Shown in pieces: positions 6,477 to 9,461 of a DNA stretch of 9,461 nt. The stretch is from Chloroflexota bacterium. Lineage in GTDB: Bacteria > Chloroflexota > Dormibacteria > Aeolococcales > Aeolococcaceae. Made by a program: the position numbers and the translations under genes. Below the pieces are notes generated by a model. It was not told where the DNA came from and ran no database searches. It worked only from the letters and a program-made list of their open reading frames with translations. Position 1 is the stretch's first letter; the number at the start of each line of letters is the position of its first letter. The stretch lies in NCBI GenBank assembly GCA_005889515.1, contig VBHE01000270.1, positions 1 through 9,461 of the forward strand, read 5' to 3'.

Positions 6477-7559
6477 ATGGTGCGGCGAGCGCTTGCGGCT
6501 GCGGCACCGGTCACCATGGCCGGCGTCCTCCAGCTCGTCCTCGGCGCCACCTCCGCGTCCGCCGCGATCTCGGTGGGGATGCCCGCGCAGCAGCCCTCGC
6601 TTCTCGGAGGGGTGCTCCAGCTGCTCGCGCCCCGGCCCGCCGCCGCTCCCGCAACGGCGCCCGCGGGGAGCTCCTCCGCCCACGGCCTGAGCCTCGACAT
6701 CCTCGGCGGCTGCGTCAGCTGCACCTCGGCGAGCGCCGCCCCGGGCCACGGCGGCGCCTCGGCCACCGGCCTGCGGCTGCTCGGCCACGACCTCGCCGCC
6801 GGCTCCGCCGACGGGCACGGCAGCCAGGGCGCCGCGCTCCTCTCGCTCCCGCTCAACCCGCTGCTCGACCTGGCGCTGGCCGGGTGGAGCGCGTCTGCGG
6901 ACAGCGGCGCCGGCGCCTCGTCCGGGGACGCGCGGAGCGCGCTGACCGACCTCGGCGTCCTCGGCAGCCTCGCCAACGTGTCGCTGCTGACCTCCAGCAG
7001 CCACGCCGCGGTCTCCGGCGCCTCGGGCGCGGGCGGCGCCTCGAGCGACGGGGCGGTGATCACCCTCCTCGGTGGCGCCCTCGACCTCCACCTGCTCCAC
7101 TCCGGCACCGACGCGAACGGCGCCGCGCAGACCTACCTCGCCTCGGTGAACGGCACCACGGTGGGCGCGCTGAGCAGCTCCGACCCCATCCCGGTGAGCA
7201 TTCCCGGCGTCCTCGACCTGGCCCTTCTCCAAGCCGACGCCGCCACCGGCAACGGCGGGACCGCAAGCGCCGCGATCGGCACCGTCTCGGGCGTGCTCGG
7301 CACCCCTGGCACCGCCGCCGGCGTCCTCGGCAGCACCGCCTCCGGCAGCGGCCCCGCCGCCTCCGGCGGCGGTGCGCCGACGACCATCCCGGTCACCCCG
7401 GGCGGCTCGCCCTCGGTGCTCGGGGTCATGTCCAACCCGCGCCTCGTCCCCCAGACCGGCTCCTACATCGGCGCCGCCGGCCTCGGACTGGTCATCGTCG
7501 GGACCGCCCTGGCCGCCGCGAGCACCGCTCGCCGGCGCCGCCGGCCCGCGGCCGCGTGA
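6477..7559 (+). CDS. Repetitive Ala/Gly/Ser-rich surface protein with LPXTG-like sorting signal
   Basis: A 360-residue secreted protein of unknown function. Residues 1-30 form a signal peptide (basic MVRR, hydrophobic core, ATSASA-A cleavage site). The C-terminus has the three parts of a cell-wall sorting signal: LVPQTG (323-328, an LPXTG variant), a hydrophobic stretch (about 331-349), and the tail ARRRRRPAAA. A sortase would thus be expected to anchor it; none is in the window. The body is made of loosely repeated units in which a hydrophobic strand with an L-D-(L/I)-x-L core is followed by a Ser/Gly/Asp-rich turn, near 71-97, 122-150, 195-217 and 240-266. The only cysteines are Cys79 and Cys82, as CVSC. 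ATG 6477 is chosen because AGAGGGG lies about 9 nt upstream and a proper signal peptide follows; an ATG at 6393 would add a poorly fitting leader. A hairpin terminator follows. Confidence 0.75.
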   Translation: MVRRALAAAAPVTMAGVLQLVLGATSASAAISVGMPAQQPSLLGGVLQLLAPRPAAAPATAPAGSSSAHGLSLDILGGCVSCTSASAAPGHGGASATGLRLLGHDLAAGSADGHGSQGAALLSLPLNPLLDLALAGWSASADSGAGASSGDARSALTDLGVLGSLANVSLLTSSSHAAVSGASGAGGASSDGAVITLLGGALDLHLLHSGTDANGAAQTYLASVNGTTVGALSSSDPIPVSIPGVLDLALLQADAATGNGGTASAAIGTVSGVLGTPGTAAGVLGSTASGSGPAASGGGAPTTIPVTPGGSPSVLGVMSNPRLVPQTGSYIGAAGLGLVIVGTALAAASTARRRRRPAAA

Positions 7560-7589
7560 CCCCCTCAACCTGCTTTCCTCCCTGACCCT

Positions 7590-7620
7590 GTCGGGCGGGG
7601 CCAACGTGGCCCCGCCCGAC
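7590..7620 (+). terminator. Intrinsic terminator, 13-bp GC-rich hairpin
   Basis: GTCGGGCGGGGCC (7590-7602) pairs perfectly with GGCCCCGCCCGAC (7608-7620) around a 5-nt loop, AACGT. It starts 30 nt after the surface-protein stop. The following GACTTTGT provides only a short T-run, but a stem this strong is probably enough. It separates this gene from the lipoprotein gene. Confidence 0.8.
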
Positions 7621-7635
7621 GACTTTGTACGGGGT

Positions 7636-7641
7636 GATACT
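7636..7641 (+). promoter_or_regulatory. -10 box (GATACT) of the lipoprotein gene
   Basis: GATACT ends 8 nt before the GTG at 7650, after the terminator of the preceding gene, so the lipoprotein gene needs its own promoter here. No Shine-Dalgarno is present in the gap. The arrangement resembles TATACT before ccsB (10-nt gap) and suggests a leaderless transcript. Confidence 0.45.
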
Positions 7642-7649
7642 TTCCCGCC

Positions 7650-8276
7650 GTGATCCCTCGTCTCCGGCGTCCCGCCCCGCTGCTCGTCCTCGCCGCCGCC
7701 GCGGCGGCACTCGCGTCGTGCGGCGGCGAGGCCGGGGTCAACACCCCCGCTCCCGGCTCCTCCACGCCGGCGCCCTCGGTCGCCCCCGGGGCGCTCCAGC
7801 CGGGCTCGCTCCTCACCGGCGACACCTTCACCGTGCGCGTGCCGCTCGACTGGTCGGTGAAGCCGACCAGCACCCCGACCTCGGGCGGGCCGCAGTCGAC
7901 GACGGTGCGGCAGACCGAGGTCGACTCGCCGGGGCGCGACGCCGCGATCGTCATCCTCGAGTACCCGTACTCGATCTTCCCGGCGGCCACCCTCAACGAC
8001 ACCCTCGACAACTTCGTGGCCCGCGTCGTCCAGCTCCCCACCGGCTCGGCGAGCCCGCAGGCGGTGCAGCCGCGCACCCACATCACGGTCGCGGGCGAGG
8101 ACGCGGTGGTGCTCGCGTTCCAGGACGTCTACAAGGGCACGCCGGGGTACAGCCGCTTCGCGGTGATGCGCCACACCAACGTCGTGTACGTCCTCACCCT
8201 GGGGACGAAGCCGACCTTCGCGGCGAGCTACTCACCGGCGCTCGACACCCTGCTCCACACCTGGGCCTGGAAGTAG
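7650..8276 (+). CDS. Lipoprotein of unknown function
   Basis: A 208-residue protein, exported and lipid-anchored. Basic residues MIPRLRRP and an alanine-rich hydrophobic core end in the lipobox LASC (21-24), so Cys24 is the predicted lipidated residue. A Pro/Ser/Thr-rich spacer (about 30-50) links it to a single globular domain. The domain starts GDTFTVRVPLDWSVKP (57-72), a pattern often seen at the start of PsbP/Mog1-like domains in bacterial lipoproteins. It ends YVLTLGTKPTFAASYSPALDTLLHTWAWK, the usual final strand and helix of that fold. This fold assignment is tentative. The GTG start is chosen for the signal peptide and its closeness to a -10 box. It is transcribed alone, after a terminator and converging on the tRNA remnant. 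No function can be named. Confidence 0.8.
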   Translation: MIPRLRRPAPLLVLAAAAAALASCGGEAGVNTPAPGSSTPAPSVAPGALQPGSLLTGDTFTVRVPLDWSVKPTSTPTSGGPQSTTVRQTEVDSPGRDAAIVILEYPYSIFPAATLNDTLDNFVARVVQLPTGSASPQAVQPRTHITVAGEDAVVLAFQDVYKGTPGYSRFAVMRHTNVVYVLTLGTKPTFAASYSPALDTLLHTWAWK

Positions 8277-8293
8277 CCGCGGGCGCGGACCGC

Positions 8294-8347
8294 TGGTGGA
8301 GCCAGGGGGGCTCGAACCCCCGACCTCTTGCATGCCATGCAAGCGCT
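8294..8347 (-). tRNA. tRNA-Ala(GGC) 3'-part remnant; probable attachment site
   Basis: Read on the minus strand, this is the 3' part of an alanine tRNA. It has the anticodon stem CTTGC/GCAAG with loop ATGGCAT (anticodon GGC at 8334-8336) and the variable loop AGGTC. A T-arm GGGGG-TTCGAGC-CCCCC follows, then the 3' acceptor strand TGGCTCC, discriminator A and encoded CCA (8294-8296). Upstream only AGC of the D-stem remains. At the place where the 5' acceptor strand should be (8363-8369) the sequence GTGTAAT cannot pair with TGGCTCC, and no D-arm can be drawn. It is therefore not a working tRNA gene. A 3' tRNA piece of this kind is typically left at the far end of an element integrated into a tRNA gene. 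The intact copy should lie to the right of the window. Confidence 0.85.
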
Positions 8348-8382
8348 GTGGTGAGGCCGATGATTACACGCCGTTTCAAATA

Positions 8383-8409
8383 CGATTAGGAGCGCTTGCG
8401 TACTAATCG
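8383..8409. repeat. Inverted repeat CGATTAG-N13-CTAATCG beside the att remnant
   Basis: A perfect 7-bp inverted repeat (8383-8389 and 8403-8409) lies about 35 nt inside the presumed element. Its 13-nt loop contains AGCGCTTGC (8391-8399), the same nine bases, in inverted orientation, as the edge of the tRNA remnant (GCAAGCGCT at 8339-8347). The arms are A/T-rich compared with the region. It may be a recombinase or excisionase binding site; this is inferred from position. Confidence 0.45.
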
Positions 8410-8438
8410 CAGTCCTGCGATGCGCTTGCCCTCCTGCT

Positions 8439-8792
8439 TTGAAGGCTCATTTCGGGAGCCCTGCCGGCGATCCTCGCCGAGGGCGGGCGCGGTCGATCGT
8501 CGTGCTCTGCGCCTTCCAGACCTACGGCCAGGCCGGGACCCTCTGGGGGCAGCGACCCGACGGGCGGATCTTCGGCGGGGGCTGCTCGCTGTTGCTCGCC
8601 GGCGTGCGCGACGAGGCAGGCTTGCGCCGGTTCGAGCTCCTCCGCGGCCGCCACTTCCTCCCCCAGGTGACCAGGAGCGTGTCCCGCTCGACCCGCCGAC
8701 CCGTGGGCGGCTTCAACCTCTGGGATGGGGTCGAGGTGCAGCGGCTGCCAGCGGCGACGGCGTGGGCGCAAGCGCATGGGGCCCGCTACTGA
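8439..8792 (+). CDS. Small orphan protein of unknown function
   Basis: A frame of up to 117 codons ending with TGA at 8790-8792. From about base 8496 onward, third codon positions are almost all G or C (for example ATC GTC GTG CTC TGC GCC TTC CAG), the pattern of real genes in this genome; the first 20 codons are much less biased. The true start may therefore be the GTG at 8502, giving 96 aa, rather than the TTG at 8439. Neither has a good Shine-Dalgarno. The product would be soluble, with IVVLCAFQTYGQAGTLWGQ near its start, then FGGGCSLLLAG, a charged middle and GGFNLWDGVEVQRLP near the end. I recognise no family. It may be a decayed gene piece in the presumed element. A hairpin follows 54 nt downstream. 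Confidence 0.45.
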   Translation: MKAHFGSPAGDPRRGRARSIVVLCAFQTYGQAGTLWGQRPDGRIFGGGCSLLLAGVRDEAGLRRFELLRGRHFLPQVTRSVSRSTRRPVGGFNLWDGVEVQRLPAATAWAQAHGARY

Positions 8793-9072
8793 TGCGTCGC
8801 AAGCGAGACGACCCGTCGACGTCCTTGGATGTCGTACTCGTGGATCCCTCCCGTACTTCGGGAGGGCTACGGGCGCCATTGGACGTTGCCACGGACGTCC
8901 GGAAACACCGATCGCAGGGTCACTTGGCCGCTATGGCGCGTGGTGCGTACGTGACCAGAACGCCGGGTATGCGTGTCGCGGCGCCCCTACTATTCCCGCA
9001 ACTCGCCAGCCGCTGACACTGGTCGACCACCGACACGCCGGCGAGCGACGGAATCGGGGGAGAAACACTTTC
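8793..9072. other. Gene-poor stretch between the two orphan genes
   Basis: These 280 bases show no frame with coding-like third-position bias on either strand. They hold the CCCTCCCG hairpin and GGACGT twice within 18 bases (8880-8885 and 8892-8897, the second within the palindrome GGACGTCC). TACTAT at 8988-8993 is a weak -10 candidate lacking a -35, about 80 nt before the exported-protein gene. Nothing here can be named as an RNA gene. Confidence 0.4.
8846..8866. terminator. Perfect 8-bp hairpin
   Basis: CCCTCCCG (8846-8853) and CGGGAGGG (8859-8866) form a perfect stem around TACTT. It lies 54 nt after the stop of the small orphan gene and could end its transcript, although CTACGGG rather than a T-run follows. 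As a palindrome in a gene-poor stretch it could also be an operator or recombination site. Confidence 0.35.
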
Positions 9073-9461
9073 ATGTCGCGTGGATCGAACGCGCCCTTGT
9101 GGTCGCGCACCAGCCTGCTGTCGATCAATCGCTGCGAAGCACGACGGGGCCAGTCCGGACGTCCTGCGTCGCGTGATCCCCGCCGTTCCCGTCGGGCTGC
9201 GTGGTCACTGCTGGCCGCGATCCTGGTCGGCGTGGTCGGCGGGGCGTTCCGGGGAATCGACACCGTCCACGCGGACAGCTCGGTCACCGTCTCCTCGGTC
9301 AGTGGCACCTTCTACCCCTATTCGGGCAGCGGAGCCTTCGACACCTCCCAGCTCTCCAACTCGGTCTTCACCCAGCAGTTTCCGGTCGTCGACTTCAACC
9401 CGAACGACGGCGGCCAGAGTTTCTGCTCGAACAGCACCGGCGTCAGCGATACGACCCGCCC
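9073..9461 (+). CDS. Secreted protein, N-terminal part only (runs off the window)
   Basis: An open frame of 129 full codons from ATG 9073 to the window edge without a stop. GGGGGAG (9056-9062 region) lies about 10 nt before the ATG and serves as ribosome binding site. The N-terminus has an unusually long, Arg-rich leader of about 43 residues (including RPASRDPRRSRRAAW), then a hydrophobic segment SLLAAILVGVVGGAF (45-59), and a likely signal peptidase site after VHA (65-67). The mature part is rich in Ser, Thr, Gly, Phe and Asn (SSVTVSSVSGTFYPYSGSG, FPVVDFNPNDGGQSFCSN), which fits a beta-rich extracellular domain. Codon use is looser than in the left part of the window. I do not recognise the family. 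It lies in the presumed integrated element. Confidence 0.7.
   Translation, partial: MSRGSNAPLWSRTSLLSINRCEARRGQSGRPASRDPRRSRRAAWSLLAAILVGVVGGAFRGIDTVHADSSVTVSSVSGTFYPYSGSGAFDTSQLSNSVFTQQFPVVDFNPNDGGQSFCSNSTGVSDTTR

Larger units (their letters stand above)
8348..9461. mobile_element. Presumed end of an element integrated at tRNA-Ala, continuing past the window
   Basis: The tRNA remnant points 5' to 3' leftwards. In the usual integration scheme the displaced 3' piece stays joined to the original chromosome (here the lipoprotein side), so the element is everything to its right. The stretch differs from the left part of the window: gene density falls, codon use loosens (more CGT, GAT, TCA, CCT), palindromes appear, and the two genes seen are orphans. 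No integrase is visible; in such elements it usually sits next to the intact tRNA gene, which would be outside the window. The element type and its right end are unknown, and an old, decayed insertion is possible. Confidence 0.45.

Noticed and set aside
6312..8174. Very long minus-strand frame extending the HIT protein upstream to about 789 residues
   Set aside because: It is antisense to the surface-protein and lipoprotein genes and gives Gly/Arg/Glu low-complexity sequence; the HIT domain starts naturally at GTG 6311.
8294..8369. A complete tRNA-Ala gene of normal length
   Set aside because: The 76-nt span ends in GTGTAAT, which cannot pair with the 3' acceptor strand TGGCTCC, and there is no D-arm.
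8294..8410. A tRNA-Ala interrupted by a group I intron
   Set aside because: Such introns interrupt the anticodon loop, whereas here the anticodon arm is whole and the break is in the D-stem; no 5' half is seen nearby.
8396..9016. A 206-codon plus-strand frame and a 158-codon minus-strand frame in the presumed element
   Set aside because: Both lack the G/C third-position pattern, and where they overlap 8496-8790 another frame shows it clearly.
8931..9308. A minus-strand frame opposite the exported-protein gene
   Set aside because: The plus-strand frame has a ribosome binding site, signal peptide and secreted-protein composition; the minus product shows no domain.
1..9461. CRISPR array, insertion sequence, riboswitch or phage structural genes
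   Set aside because: No regularly spaced repeats, transposase or integrase motifs, conserved riboswitch core or phage protein signatures were found on either strand.

Overview
The window is high-GC DNA (roughly 70% by eye) with tightly packed, strongly G/C-ending codons. It comes from a high-GC bacterium of actinobacterial, Chloroflexota or Dormibacterota type; the phylum cannot be fixed from this sequence. Points in favour are a 31-codon bS22-type ribosomal protein, a CcsB/TlpA (system II) cytochrome c maturation pair, a Gram-positive-style cell-wall sorting signal, and several start codons that sit only 8-10 nt behind a -10-like hexamer and lack a Shine-Dalgarno sequence (leaderless style).

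Layout. Bases 1-2006: a MarR-family regulator and a 14-TM DHA2-type MFS exporter, joined by an ATGA overlap (regulator plus efflux pump). Bases 2096-4041: scoA and scoB, the two subunits of a succinyl-CoA:3-oxoacid CoA-transferase, then an SRPBCC (START-like) protein. Bases 4103-5550: a CcsB/ResC-type haem-handling membrane protein overlapped by a TlpA/ResA-like thioredoxin lipoprotein, which together serve cytochrome c assembly. Bases 5612-6311, minus strand: the bS22-type small ribosomal protein and a HIT-family nucleotide phosphorylase/hydrolase. Bases 6477-7559, plus strand: an Ala/Gly/Ser-rich repetitive surface protein ending in an LPXTG-like signal (LVPQTG, TM, poly-Arg), followed by a strong hairpin terminator. 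Bases 7650-8276: a lipoprotein of unknown function.

At 8294-8347 on the minus strand lies the 3' part of a tRNA-Ala(GGC), complete from anticodon stem through CCA but without its D-arm and 5' acceptor strand. This is the expected footprint of an element integrated into a tRNA gene. By its orientation the element lies to the right, from about 8348 past the window edge. That stretch looks different: looser codon use, a small orphan gene (about 8439-8792), palindromes, repeated GCGCTTGC octamers beside the tRNA remnant, and the start of a secreted protein (9073 to beyond the edge).

Most of the window is ordinary chromosomal housekeeping and accessory metabolism. The points most worth following are the tRNA-Ala attachment-site remnant with its flanking repeats, the repetitive sortase-type surface protein, and the orphan genes in the presumed element. 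No complete undescribed system is demonstrable from this sequence.
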